A DNA stretch of 64,000 nt, from assembly GCF_040678635.1 (NCBI RefSeq), contig NZ_JBFATZ010000006.1:62001-126000 (forward strand), given 5' to 3'. The first letter of the stretch is position 1, and each line of letters opens with the position of its first letter. This DNA is from Thermopolyspora sp040678635 (GTDB taxonomy: Bacteria; Actinomycetota; Actinomycetes; Streptosporangiales; Streptosporangiaceae). A model generated the notes under the pieces. The model did not search any database. It worked only from the letters and a program-made list of their open reading frames with translations, and was not told where the DNA came from. The position numbers were made by a program, and so were the translations under genes. Shown here in pieces: positions 17,339 through 25,116 of the stretch.

Positions 17339-18577
17339 ATGGCCGAAGCGGATGACGGCTCGGCGTTCCCGGGCGTCGAGCTGACCGGCCCGCAGCGCAT
17401 CGTGCCGGGCGGCGCACGCGAGCCGGTGAACCTCGCCAAGTTCCACGCCCCGGAGATCGTGTTCGGCCCCGGGTCGCTGGCCGAGCTGGGGCACTGCGCG
17501 CTGCGCGTGGGCGCGCGGCGGCCGTTCCTGGTGACCGATCCGGGGCTGATCGAGGCGGGCTGGCTCGACGAGGCGCTGGGGCACCTGCGCGCGGCCGGGC
17601 TGCGTCCGGTGGTGTGGCACGGGGTCACCCCCAACCCGAAGGATCACGAGATCGAGGCCGCGTACGGCGAGTACGCCGACAGCGCCGCCGACGTGATCAT
17701 CGGCCTGGGCGGCGGGTCGTGCATCGACGCCGCCAAGGGCGTGGCGATCCTGTCCGGCAACGGGGGCCGCATCCTCGCCTACGAGGGGGTGGACAAGGTG
17801 GTCCACCCGATCCCGCCGACGGTGATGGTGCCCTCCACCTCCGGCACGGGCGCGGACGTCTCCCAGTTCGCCGTGGTCACCGACACCGCCAACCACATCA
17901 AGATCACCATCATCAGCCGGACCCTGGTGCCGGAGATCTCGATCATCGACCCCCGGCTGCTGATCACGATGCCCGAGTGGCTCACCGCCGCCACGGGCCT
18001 CGACGCGCTCACCCACGCCGTCGAGTCGTACGTGTCCCGGGCGCACAACCCGCTCACCGACAACCACGCGCTGCACGCCGTACGCCTGATCACCGAGCAT
18101 CTGCGCCGCTCGGTGGAGCGCCCCCGGCTCGCCGGGCCCCGCCTCGGGATGGCGCAGGGCGCGCTGGAGGCCGGGGTGGCGTTCACCAACGCCATCCTCG
18201 GCGCCACGCACGCGATGAGCCACCAGGTCGGCGGCCTGCTCGACGCCCCGCACGGCGTCGTGAACGGGGTGCTGCTCCCCCACGTCATCCGGTTCAACGC
18301 CGCCGCCGACCCCGAGCGTTTCGTGCCGCTCGCCGCCGCGGCCGGGATCCGGGACGCCGGGCGCATGCCCGCCGCCGAGGTCGCCGCCCTGCTCGCCGAC
18401 CGGGTGCGCGAGCTCGCCGACGCGGTCGGCGTACCGCGCGGCCTGTCCGCCCTCGGCGTGACCGACCGCGACGTGCGCCGCCTCGCCGGCAACACGATGC
18501 GGGACGCCTGCCTGACCACGAACCCCCGCGACGCCTCCCAGTCCGACATCGAAGCGCTGTTCCGCGCGGCCCTGTGA
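17339..18577 (+). CDS. Iron-containing alcohol dehydrogenase
   Basis: A 412-aa group III (PF00465) dehydrogenase. GGGSCIDAAKG binds NAD; TSGTGADVSQFAVV follows. Metal ligands are expected in the segments GLDALTHAVES, THAMSHQVGG and DAPHGVVNGVLLPH. These enzymes interconvert alcohols and aldehydes at an Fe(II) or Zn site. The ATG at 17339 is taken as start; a TTG at 17312 with AGGGAG five bases upstream is a serious alternative. It is followed, with start and stop nearly overlapping, by a histidine kinase and response regulator that form the same operon. It belongs to a different branch from the methanol dehydrogenase at 28023. Confidence 0.9.
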   Translation: MAEADDGSAFPGVELTGPQRIVPGGAREPVNLAKFHAPEIVFGPGSLAELGHCALRVGARRPFLVTDPGLIEAGWLDEALGHLRAAGLRPVVWHGVTPNPKDHEIEAAYGEYADSAADVIIGLGGGSCIDAAKGVAILSGNGGRILAYEGVDKVVHPIPPTVMVPSTSGTGADVSQFAVVTDTANHIKITIISRTLVPEISIIDPRLLITMPEWLTAATGLDALTHAVESYVSRAHNPLTDNHALHAVRLITEHLRRSVERPRLAGPRLGMAQGALEAGVAFTNAILGATHAMSHQVGGLLDAPHGVVNGVLLPHVIRFNAAADPERFVPLAAAAGIRDAGRMPAAEVAALLADRVRELADAVGVPRGLSALGVTDRDVRRLAGNTMRDACLTTNPRDASQSDIEALFRAAL

Positions 18578-18579
18578 CC

Positions 18580-19971
18580 ATGAGCGCCTCCCCCGCCGCC
18601 GTAGAACCGCCCGAACCGCCCGCCCGCCCGACCGACCTGGGCGCGCTCACCGGCGTGCGGTCGGGCAAACGCTCCTTCTATCCCGAGTACGTCCGCTCGA
18701 TGGAGCGGCTGGAGCGGGCCGTCGAGGCGCTCGACGGCATCTCCCAGGCGCTGGTCCGCAGCGCCGAGGGGCCGCGGGCGCTGGTCGAGGCGGTCGTGCA
18801 CGCCGCCGCCGAGCACCTGCACGCCCGGTGGCTGCTGCTGGCGGTCGCCGACGGCGCGCTGAGCGCGGTGCGGCCCCGCTTCCTGCTGCTGGACGGCGAC
18901 CGGCTCATCGACGACGAGGCGCTGCTGCCCGCCGAGGCCCGCCAGCACCTGGCGGTCGTCCGCGCCCGCCCCTGGGAGGCCGGGCGGGCGCACGCGGGCG
19001 ACGGCTGGGTGCGCGCCCCGATGTTCCTGGACGGCGAGCCCGTCGGCGGCATCGTCGCCCGGCCGGGTCCGGGTCTGGAGGTGGCCGCCACCGACCTGGC
19101 GATCCTGCGGGTGCTGGCCAACCAGGCGGCGGTGGCGCTGTACAACGCGTTCCTGTTCCAGTCGGCCACGCGGCTGCGCGGCCGTACCGAGCGCCTCACC
19201 GAGGCCGCCGCACGGCAGGCGCGGGACCTGGCGGCGCGCAACGCCGAACTGGCCGAGGCGCAGCGCCGGCTGGTCGACGCGATGCACCGCCAGGCGCTCG
19301 ACGACGAACGGCACCGCATCGCGCGGGAGCTGCACGACACCGTCGCCCAGCACGTGCTGTCCGCCGGGATGACGATCGAGGTGTGCCGGGCCGACCTGGA
19401 GCGCATGGGGCCGGAGGCTGCGGAGGTGGCCCGCCGCCTGCTGCCCGCCAAGGACCTCACCAGGATCGCCGTGGAACGGCTGCGCGGCGCCATCTACGCG
19501 TTGCACAACGCCTCCGACGAGCCGGCCGGGCCGCTGCCGGAGATGCTGCGGCGGCTGTCCACGGTGCACCTGAAGACCGACCTGACGGTCGAGGTCGTGG
19601 TGCGCGGGCGGCAGATCCCGCTGCCCGCCGAGGCCGAGCGGTCGCTGCTGCGCCTGGTCGGCGAGGCGCTGTTCAACACCGCCGCGCACGCCCGCGCGAC
19701 CCGGGCCCGGGTACGGCTGGCGTACCGGCCGGACGCGGTCACCGTCACGGTCAGCGACGACGGCGACGGCGACCCGGCCGCCATACGGCGGCTGCTGCGG
19801 CTGGCGCAGACCACCGACCTCGCCGGCCGCCACCAGGGGCTCGTCAACATGCTCGCCCGCGCGGAGCAACTCGGCGGCACGCTGACGATCCGGCGGGCCC
19901 GAATGGGCGGCATCGCGCTGCGGGTGCACGTCCCGCTGCCGGTGCCGGAGAGAACGGGGTGGCATCGATGA
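18580..19971 (+). CDS. GAF-domain sensor histidine kinase
   Basis: A 463-aa soluble kinase without membrane segments. A GAF-like domain (residues ~45-195, ending ILRVLANQAAVALYNAFLFQ) is followed by a coiled coil, the HisKA_3 box DDERHRIARELHDTVAQH with phospho-accepting His252, and the ATPase domain (GEALFNTAAHA, VSDDGDGD, GRHQGLVNMLARAEQLGGTL). A GTG at 18574 overlapping the previous stop is an alternative start. Sandwiched in one operon between the alcohol dehydrogenase and its response regulator, it probably senses an alcohol, ketone or aldehyde in the cytoplasm, as known for MadS-type systems; the ligand itself is inference. Confidence 0.92.
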   Translation: MSASPAAVEPPEPPARPTDLGALTGVRSGKRSFYPEYVRSMERLERAVEALDGISQALVRSAEGPRALVEAVVHAAAEHLHARWLLLAVADGALSAVRPRFLLLDGDRLIDDEALLPAEARQHLAVVRARPWEAGRAHAGDGWVRAPMFLDGEPVGGIVARPGPGLEVAATDLAILRVLANQAAVALYNAFLFQSATRLRGRTERLTEAAARQARDLAARNAELAEAQRRLVDAMHRQALDDERHRIARELHDTVAQHVLSAGMTIEVCRADLERMGPEAAEVARRLLPAKDLTRIAVERLRGAIYALHNASDEPAGPLPEMLRRLSTVHLKTDLTVEVVVRGRQIPLPAEAERSLLRLVGEALFNTAAHARATRARVRLAYRPDAVTVTVSDDGDGDPAAIRRLLRLAQTTDLAGRHQGLVNMLARAEQLGGTLTIRRARMGGIALRVHVPLPVPERTGWHR

Positions 19972-20687
19972 CCGCAGGCAAGCGCGTGGAGGCCGCAGAA
20001 AGGCCCGGACCCGGCGACGGGCCGGACGCCCGGCACGGCGGTGCGGCGACCGACACGACGACCAGCATCGTCCTCGTGGACGACCACGCGATCGTACGCC
20101 AGGGGCTGCGCGCGATCCTCGACCGCGAACCCGACCTGCGGGTCGTCGGCGAGGCGAGCACGAGCGAGGAGGCGCTGTCGGTGGTGCGCCGCACCGAGCC
20201 CACGATCGTCCTGCTCGACCTGAAGCTGTCCACCGGCGCCGACACCGAGGGCCTGGACCTGTGCGGCGTCCTCACCGAGCGCCACCCCGCCGTCGGTGTG
20301 CTGGTGCTCACCACGTTCCTCGACGACGCGCTCGTCATGGAGGCCATCCAGCGCGGCGCACGCGGCTACGTGGTCAAGGACGTCGACACCACCGAACTGG
20401 TCAACTCGATCAGGGCCGTGGCCCGCAACGAGAGCGCCTTCGACCCCCGCTCGGCGGCGGCGATGGTCCGCTCCCTGCGCGTACACACCCGCCGCCCCGG
20501 CCTGACCGACCGCGAACGCAACGTGCTACGCCTCATCGCCCGGGGCCTCGGCAACCGCGACATCGGCCGCGAACTGTTCATCTCCGAAACCACGGTCAAA
20601 TTCCACGTCCGCAACATCATGCGCAAACTGGAGGTGGCCAGCCGCGCCGAGGCCGTGTACGAGGCCAGCAAGAACGGCCTGATCTGA
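19968..20687 (+). CDS. NarL-family response regulator of the alcohol dehydrogenase operon
   Basis: A 239-aa regulator. After a ~30-residue polar lead the receiver domain begins (SIVLVDDHAIVRQGLRAIL); phospho-acceptor Asp84 lies in IVLLDLKLS, followed by an extended loop STGADTEGLDL not usual in NarL proteins, then LVLTTF and YVVKDV. The LuxR-type HTH (LTDRERNVLRLIARGLGNRDI, ETTVKFHVRNIMRKL) ends the protein. It overlaps the kinase gene by 4 bp (ATGA). It should control the alcohol dehydrogenase and perhaps the related methanol dehydrogenase and aldehyde dehydrogenase genes nearby. Confidence 0.93.
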   Translation: MTAGKRVEAAERPGPGDGPDARHGGAATDTTTSIVLVDDHAIVRQGLRAILDREPDLRVVGEASTSEEALSVVRRTEPTIVLLDLKLSTGADTEGLDLCGVLTERHPAVGVLVLTTFLDDALVMEAIQRGARGYVVKDVDTTELVNSIRAVARNESAFDPRSAAAMVRSLRVHTRRPGLTDRERNVLRLIARGLGNRDIGRELFISETTVKFHVRNIMRKLEVASRAEAVYEASKNGLI

Positions 20688-20989
20688 GCCGACGGCCACC
20701 GGATGCCGGCCTTCGTCGAGAAGCTCAGCAGCACAACCTCAGATAGTCCTGCAGATCGCCAAGGATGCGGGCGACGCTGTCGCGGTCACCCCGATACAGC
20801 ACTTTGTCGGCCTGGCCACCGGCATCAGCGGCGGCCTGCTCGGCACTCCGCTGCCGCCGGCGTCTCCCAGGGCGGCGGCTGCTGCGGATAACCCGGCTGA
20901 TCACTGGCGGCTCCGGCCGCTCGTCGGGCGGCCTCGGCTCGGCCTCAGGCTTGACTCGCGGATTCATCTCAGCGAATATTGACTCAATT
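20688..20989. other. Junction between the alcohol-oxidation operon and the arsenic genes
   Basis: About 300 bp holding only the doubtful 80-aa frame described separately. 20965-21000 is AT-rich and contains ATATTGAC and GTTGATAT around the arsR-arsC start, an imperfect inverted repeat suited to an ArsR operator. No integrase, transposase or att-like repeat is visible at this border. Confidence 0.45.
20725..20967 (-). CDS. Possible 80-aa basic protein at the border of the arsenic island
   Basis: An 80-codon frame divergent from the ArsR-ArsC gene, starting 22 bp away. The first half is Pro/Arg-rich and looks unstructured; the C-terminus (DKVLYRGDRDSVARILGD and a Cys-Cys end) looks like real protein, with an amphipathic helix. 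I do not recognise it. There is no good ribosome-binding site, and the space for a promoter is short, so it could equally be the end of a decayed gene. Confidence 0.35.
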   Translation of the reverse strand: MNPRVKPEAEPRPPDERPEPPVISRVIRSSRRPGRRRRQRSAEQAAADAGGQADKVLYRGDRDSVARILGDLQDYLRLCC

Positions 20990-21676
20990 ATGGTTGATAT
21001 ATCTGATGTCGAGCGGCGGGCCGCACGGCACGCGGCGCTGGGGGACCCGGTCCGGCTGGCGATGGTCGATGATCTGCTCCTGGGGGACCGTTCGCCCGGC
21101 GAGCTCGGCGAGGCGTTCGGCCTGTCGTCCAACCTGCTGGCCCATCACCTCAAGGTGCTGCAGGAGGCCGGGCTGATCACGCGGACGCGCTCGGAGGCCG
21201 ATCGGCGGCGCAGCTACGTCCGGCTGCTGCCCGGCGCGCTGGCCCGCCTCGGCCCCGCGCCGGCCGCGCCGGCGACGCCCGAGCGGGTGGTGTTCGTCTG
21301 CACCCACAACTCCGCTCGCTCGCAACTGGCCACCGCCCTGTGGCGGCGCCGCAGCCCTCTGCCCACCGCCTCGGCCGGCACTCGCCCCGCCGCCCGCGTG
21401 CACCCGCGCGCCCTGGCCACCGCCCGCCGCCACCACCTGGACCTGGATTCCCGCGCCACCGCCCACATCAGCGACACCGTCCGCGCCGGCGACCTGGTGG
21501 TGGCGGTCTGCGACAACGCCTACGAAGACCTGCCCGCCCGCCCTCCGCTGCACTGGTCGGTGCCCGACCCCGTACCCGCCGACACCGACGACGCCTTCGA
21601 ACGCGCCTACGACGACCTGCGCGACCGCGTCGACCGGCTCGCCACCGCTCTCCACCCCAGCCATCCCCCGCTCTGA
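20990..21676 (+). CDS. ArsR repressor-arsenate reductase (LMW-phosphatase) fusion
   Basis: A 228-aa two-domain protein. Residues 1-90 are an ArsR/SmtB winged helix (RHAALGDPVRLAMVDDLLL, GLSSNLLAHHLKVLQEAGLI). Residues 97-228 are a low-molecular-weight phosphatase/arsenate reductase with the catalytic loop CTHNSARSQLA (Cys104) and SVPDPVP as the general-acid loop. The fusion suggests a sensor linked to arsenate reduction. It lacks the paired cysteines ArsR uses near its DNA-reading helix. The only usable ATG has no ribosome-binding site, so the mRNA may be leaderless. It heads an operon with a second ArsC and an aquaglyceroporin. Confidence 0.9.
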   Translation: MVDISDVERRAARHAALGDPVRLAMVDDLLLGDRSPGELGEAFGLSSNLLAHHLKVLQEAGLITRTRSEADRRRSYVRLLPGALARLGPAPAAPATPERVVFVCTHNSARSQLATALWRRRSPLPTASAGTRPAARVHPRALATARRHHLDLDSRATAHISDTVRAGDLVVAVCDNAYEDLPARPPLHWSVPDPVPADTDDAFERAYDDLRDRVDRLATALHPSHPPL

Positions 21677-21719
21677 CGCCGCCCCGCACCGCCGCGCCGT
21701 CCTTGAGGAAGGGCACACC

Positions 21720-22385
21720 ATGACCCAGCCCGCCTATCACCTCGCCGACCTGACCATCGACCAGCGGCACGCCCTGCTGACCGCCGCCCGCACCCTTGCC
21801 GCCGAGTTCGCCGGCACCTTCGGCACCGAGACCATCGACCGCTTCCTGCACACCAGCTACGACCGGTTCGCCGGCCGCGCCACCGTGGCCCACTTCCTGC
21901 CCCTGATCGCCGAACGCTTCGCCCGCCAGCGGCTGCGCGCCCTGGCCCGCGTCGAGGGCAAGGACACCTCCGGCATCCCGATCGTGCTGTTCTTGTGCGT
22001 GCACAACGCCGGCCGCTCGCAGATGGCGCTCGGTTTCTTCACCCACCTCGCCGGGGATCGGGCGATCGGCTGGTCGGGCGGCTCCGAGCCCGGCGAGCAG
22101 ATCAACCCGTCGGCGATCGAGGCGATGCGCGAGCGCGGCATCGACATCGCCCGCGAATACCCCAAACCGTGGACGCGGGAGATCGCCCAGGCCGCCGACG
22201 TCATCGTCACCATGGGCTGCGGCGACGCCTGCCCCGTCTTCCCCGGCAAACGATACGAGGACTGGGAGTTGCCCGACCCCGCCGGACGGTCGGTGGAGGC
22301 GGTCCGGCCCATCCGCGATGAGATCGAGCGCCGGGTGCGCGCCCTGCTGGCCGAGCTCGGTGTGCCCGCCGGGAGTGCCGCGTGA
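21720..22385 (+). CDS. arsC: Arsenate reductase ArsC with N-terminal three-helix domain
   Basis: A 221-aa protein. Residues ~10-80 form the helical domain often found before actinobacterial ArsC proteins (ETIDRFLHTSYDRFAGRATVAHFLPLIAERFARQ region). The LMW-phosphatase fold follows with the nucleophile Cys93 in CVHNAGRSQMA and the acid Asp in DWELPDPAG. It also has Cys in VTMGCGDACPVFPG, as in the thioredoxin- or mycoredoxin-coupled arsenate reductases. It reduces arsenate to arsenite in the cytoplasm. GAGGAAGG lies before the ATG, 43 bp after the ArsR-ArsC gene; the stop overlaps the aquaporin start. Confidence 0.93.
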   Translation: MTQPAYHLADLTIDQRHALLTAARTLAAEFAGTFGTETIDRFLHTSYDRFAGRATVAHFLPLIAERFARQRLRALARVEGKDTSGIPIVLFLCVHNAGRSQMALGFFTHLAGDRAIGWSGGSEPGEQINPSAIEAMRERGIDIAREYPKPWTREIAQAADVIVTMGCGDACPVFPGKRYEDWELPDPAGRSVEAVRPIRDEIERRVRALLAELGVPAGSAA

Positions 22386-23125
22386 CCGCTCTGGCCCGGC
22401 GAGCGCTCGCCGAAGCCGTCGGCACCGGCCTGCTGGTCACCTCCGTGATCGGGTCGGGCATCATGGCCCAGGGCCTGTCCCCCGGCGATGTGGGCCTGCA
22501 ACTTCTGGAGAACTCCACCGCCACCGCGTTCGCGCTGATCGCGCTCATCCTGATCATGGGCCCGGTCTCCGGCGCGCACTTCAACCCCGTCGTCTCGCTG
22601 GCCGACTGGCTGCTCGGCCGCCGCACCGGCGACGGCCTGGACGGGCGCGCCCTGCTGGCCTACCTGCCCGCCCAGATCATCGGCGCGATCGGCGGCGCGG
22701 TGCTGGCCCACCTGATGTTCGAGCTGCCCGCCGTCACCGTCTCCACCCACCAGCGCACCGGCACCGGGCTGTGGCTGGGCGAGATCGTCGCCACCGCGGG
22801 GCTCATCGCCCTGATCTTCGCCCTGGCCCGCACCGGCCGCGCAGCGCTGGCCCCGCCTGCCGTCGGCGCCTACATCGGCGCCGCCTACTGGTTCACCTCG
22901 TCAACATCCTTCGCCAACCCCGCCGTCGCCCTCGGCCGTACCCTCACCGACACCTTCGCCGGCATCGCCCCGGCCTCCGCGCCCGGCTTCATCGCCGCCC
23001 AGCTGGCCGGCGCCGCGCTCGGCCTGGCCCTGATCCGGCTGCTGTATCCGGCACAACCGATTCCGCGACAGGCCGCCGGGCCCGAGCACCTGGCCGCCGA
23101 CCCCGCGACGGCAGCCCGACCGTGA
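22382..23125 (+). CDS. MIP-family aquaglyceroporin, probable arsenite channel
   Basis: A 247-aa MIP channel with six hydrophobic helices and both pore half-helix motifs, SGAHFNPVVSL and SFANPAVALG; AEAVGTGLLVTSVIGSG is the usual first helix. The start is a GTG overlapping the arsC stop (GTGA). In ars operons such AqpS-type channels let arsenite, made by arsenate reductase, leave the cell down its gradient. No ArsB or Acr3 pump is present in the window, so this channel would be the main exit route here. Confidence 0.9.
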   Translation: MTALARRALAEAVGTGLLVTSVIGSGIMAQGLSPGDVGLQLLENSTATAFALIALILIMGPVSGAHFNPVVSLADWLLGRRTGDGLDGRALLAYLPAQIIGAIGGAVLAHLMFELPAVTVSTHQRTGTGLWLGEIVATAGLIALIFALARTGRAALAPPAVGAYIGAAYWFTSSTSFANPAVALGRTLTDTFAGIAPASAPGFIAAQLAGAALGLALIRLLYPAQPIPRQAAGPEHLAADPATAARP

Positions 23126-23128
23126 TGA

Positions 23129-23162
23129 AGGCCCCGGCCGTCAGGAACGACGACCGGGGCCT
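23129..23162. terminator. Perfect 9-bp hairpin between convergent ars transcripts
   Basis: AGGCCCCGG and CCGGGGCCT enclose a 16-nt loop four bases after the aquaporin stop. It can stop transcription of the rightward ars operon; it also lies downstream of the leftward arsR-arsM unit. Confidence 0.7.
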
Positions 23163-23342
23163 GCAACGTGGACGTACCGGTGTGCGTGTCGCCTCTCGGC
23201 GGCAAGCACAACGCGGCTCCAGCCGAACGGTAGTCCGCGAAGGCGATGGGTGAAACCTGGGGACAGTGCGGCACACCGGCCAGGAGGCAGGTAACCGCCC
23301 CGCGGCCGCCGATGTTTTCGAGCGGCGGTGCGGAGCGACGGT

Positions 23343-24584
23343 TCAGGTTCCGGTCACGGCGCTGCGGCGCTCGATCAGCAGCACGTCCCGCCAGACGCCG
23401 TGGTGGCGGCCGATGCGTTCGCGGGTGCCGACCACCTTGAAGCCGAGGGCCTGGTGCAGGGCCAGGCTGGCGGCGTTCTCGGCGAAGATGCCGGACTGGA
23501 TCGTCCAGATGCCCGCGTCCTCGCTTGCGGCGATGAACGCCGTCAGCAGCGCCCGGCCGATGCCCTGGGCCTGGCGGCCCGGGTGAATGTAGATGCTGTG
23601 CTCGACCACTCCGGCGTAGACCGGCCGGGGCGAAACCGCCGAGGCGGCCACCCAGCCGAGCACCTGGCCGGTGCCGGTGTCGCAGGCCACATAGCGCAGG
23701 TGGGGCAGCTTGGCCGCGGTGAAGTCCGCCCAGCTCGGAGCGATGGTCTCGAAGCCGGCCCGGCCGGTGTCGAGCCCGGCCTGGTAGATGGCCAGCACCT
23801 GCTCGGCGTCGTCGGCGCGCATCGGCCGGATCTCCACGCCCGCCCCGGCGGCGGGCTTGGCGGCTTGGACGATCGCCGAGTGCACGCCGTCGCCGTGGTC
23901 GGCGGTCAGGGTGATGCGCAGGCCGGTGAACCCGGCCGCCGCCAGCGACCGCCGGTACTCGGCCACCGGTAGCGCCCCGGCCACGCAGCCGATGCGCCGC
24001 TCGGCCGCCGCCCGAGCGTCCGCGTCCGGCGCGCCGTCGACCACGCCATCGACGACGATGTCGCTGACGCCGAACCGGCCGCCCGGCCGCAGCACCCGGA
24101 ACGCCTCGGCCAGCACCTCGGCCTTGTCGCTGGACAGGTTGATCACGCAGTTGGAGATGACCACGTCCACCGACCGCTCCGGCAGCGGTACCCGCTCGAT
24201 CCTGCCGTGCAGGAACTCCACGTTGCCCGCGCCGGCCTGCTCGGCGTTGCGCCGGGCCAGTTCCAGCATGTCCGTGCTGGCGTCCACCCCGTACACTTTC
24301 CCGGACGGGCCGACGCGGCGCGCTGACAGCAGCACGTCGATGCCACCGCCCGAGCCGAGATCGAGCACCACCTCACCGGGCCGCAGGTCGGCGACGGCAA
24401 CCGGGTTGCCGCAGCCCAGGCTGGCCCGCACCGCCCCCTCGGGCAGCGCGCCGAGATCGTCATAACCGGCCGCGCCGAAGCGGCCCTGATCGAACGCGTC
24501 CTGCCCGCAGTCGGCGACGACCCGACCGGCGTCCGCAGCGCGGGCCAAAGCCGAGTAGTGGTCGATGATCTCGTCGTACGCCAT
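23343..24584 (-). CDS. arsM: Arsenite S-adenosylmethionine methyltransferase fused to an ArsN-type acetyltransferase
   Basis: A 413-aa fusion. Residues 1-245 are ArsM: four cysteines (26, 58, 146, 200) in the contexts VADCGQ, SLGCGNP, SNCVINL and IGCVAGAL, and the AdoMet motif VVLDLGSGGGIDVLL. Residues ~250-413 are a GNAT of the phosphinothricin acetyltransferase/ArsN kind (EIRPMRADDAEQVLAIYQ, SIYIHPGRQAQGIGRALL, IFAENAASLALHQALGFKVVG). ArsM methylates trivalent arsenic; ArsN1 proteins acetylate arsinothricin and related amino acids. Here one polypeptide would do both. AAGGAG lies seven bases before the ATG. It is co-transcribed with arsR 12 bp upstream. Confidence 0.92.
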   Translation of the reverse strand: MAYDEIIDHYSALARAADAGRVVADCGQDAFDQGRFGAAGYDDLGALPEGAVRASLGCGNPVAVADLRPGEVVLDLGSGGGIDVLLSARRVGPSGKVYGVDASTDMLELARRNAEQAGAGNVEFLHGRIERVPLPERSVDVVISNCVINLSSDKAEVLAEAFRVLRPGGRFGVSDIVVDGVVDGAPDADARAAAERRIGCVAGALPVAEYRRSLAAAGFTGLRITLTADHGDGVHSAIVQAAKPAAGAGVEIRPMRADDAEQVLAIYQAGLDTGRAGFETIAPSWADFTAAKLPHLRYVACDTGTGQVLGWVAASAVSPRPVYAGVVEHSIYIHPGRQAQGIGRALLTAFIAASEDAGIWTIQSGIFAENAASLALHQALGFKVVGTRERIGRHHGVWRDVLLIERRSAVTGT

Positions 24585-24596
24585 GACCAAGCTCCT

Positions 24597-24932
24597 TCAC
24601 TCGCAGGCGGGCGCGGCCGGCGCGGGGTTGCCCATGACCACGTCGGCGGCGGTCGGGAAACAGCGCACACAGTTCTCGTTGATCCGGTACAGGCTGGACG
24701 TGCCCTGCCGCTCGACCAGGACGAACCGCACCTCGGCCAGGATCTTCAGGTGGTGCGAGACGGTCGACTGGCCCACCCCGGAGGCGGCCACGATCTCGCC
24801 CACGCTCATCGGCGCGCGCCGCCGGGCCAGCAGCGACACGATCTGGATCCGCGTGGCGTCGGCCAGGGCCTTGAACCAGCTCGCGTACTCCTCGGCCTCC
24901 GCGCGCGGCAGAGGCCCCTCACTCGCTTTCAT
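24597..24932 (-). CDS. arsR: ArsR-family arsenic-responsive repressor
   Basis: A 111-aa winged-helix repressor: WFKALADATRIQIVSLL begins the fold, and ASGVGQSTVSHHLKILAEV is the recognition region. C-terminal cysteines (ENCVRCFP and a Cys two residues from the end) are plausible arsenite ligands, as in the actinobacterial ArsR types with C-terminal sites. An inverted repeat lies directly upstream of the ATG. It is the first gene of the unit with arsM-arsN, so binding of As(III) should release repression of both. Confidence 0.92.
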   Translation of the reverse strand: MKASEGPLPRAEAEEYASWFKALADATRIQIVSLLARRRAPMSVGEIVAASGVGQSTVSHHLKILAEVRFVLVERQGTSSLYRINENCVRCFPTAADVVMGNPAPAAPACE

Positions 24933-24934
24933 CG

Positions 24935-24956
24935 TTAATCGACGATATTCGATAAA
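24935..24956 (-). promoter_or_regulatory. ArsR operator candidate
   Basis: TTAATCGA and TCGATAAA are separated by six bases and match as an inverted repeat at 7 of 8 positions, two bases upstream of the arsR start codon. The A/T content and position fit an ArsR/SmtB operator. Confidence 0.65.
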
Positions 24957-25116
24957 TAGGGAAAGCGGAACCCCCGCTGTCACCCGCTCCCGGAAAAACT
25001 CATGAACGTGCATGAGCGATCATGGCCGCGCGCCGACCTGGGGATGTCCCTCCGGCGAAAGTGCGCGTCTCGGGCACGTGATCCGGTGCATCCTCGCTAA
25101 GTCGCTTGGCGGGTGC

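Noticed and set aside
20688..24932. Integrative element carrying the arsenic genes
   Set aside because: No integrase, tRNA, transposase or terminal repeats are visible, so only an inserted-looking position can be claimed.
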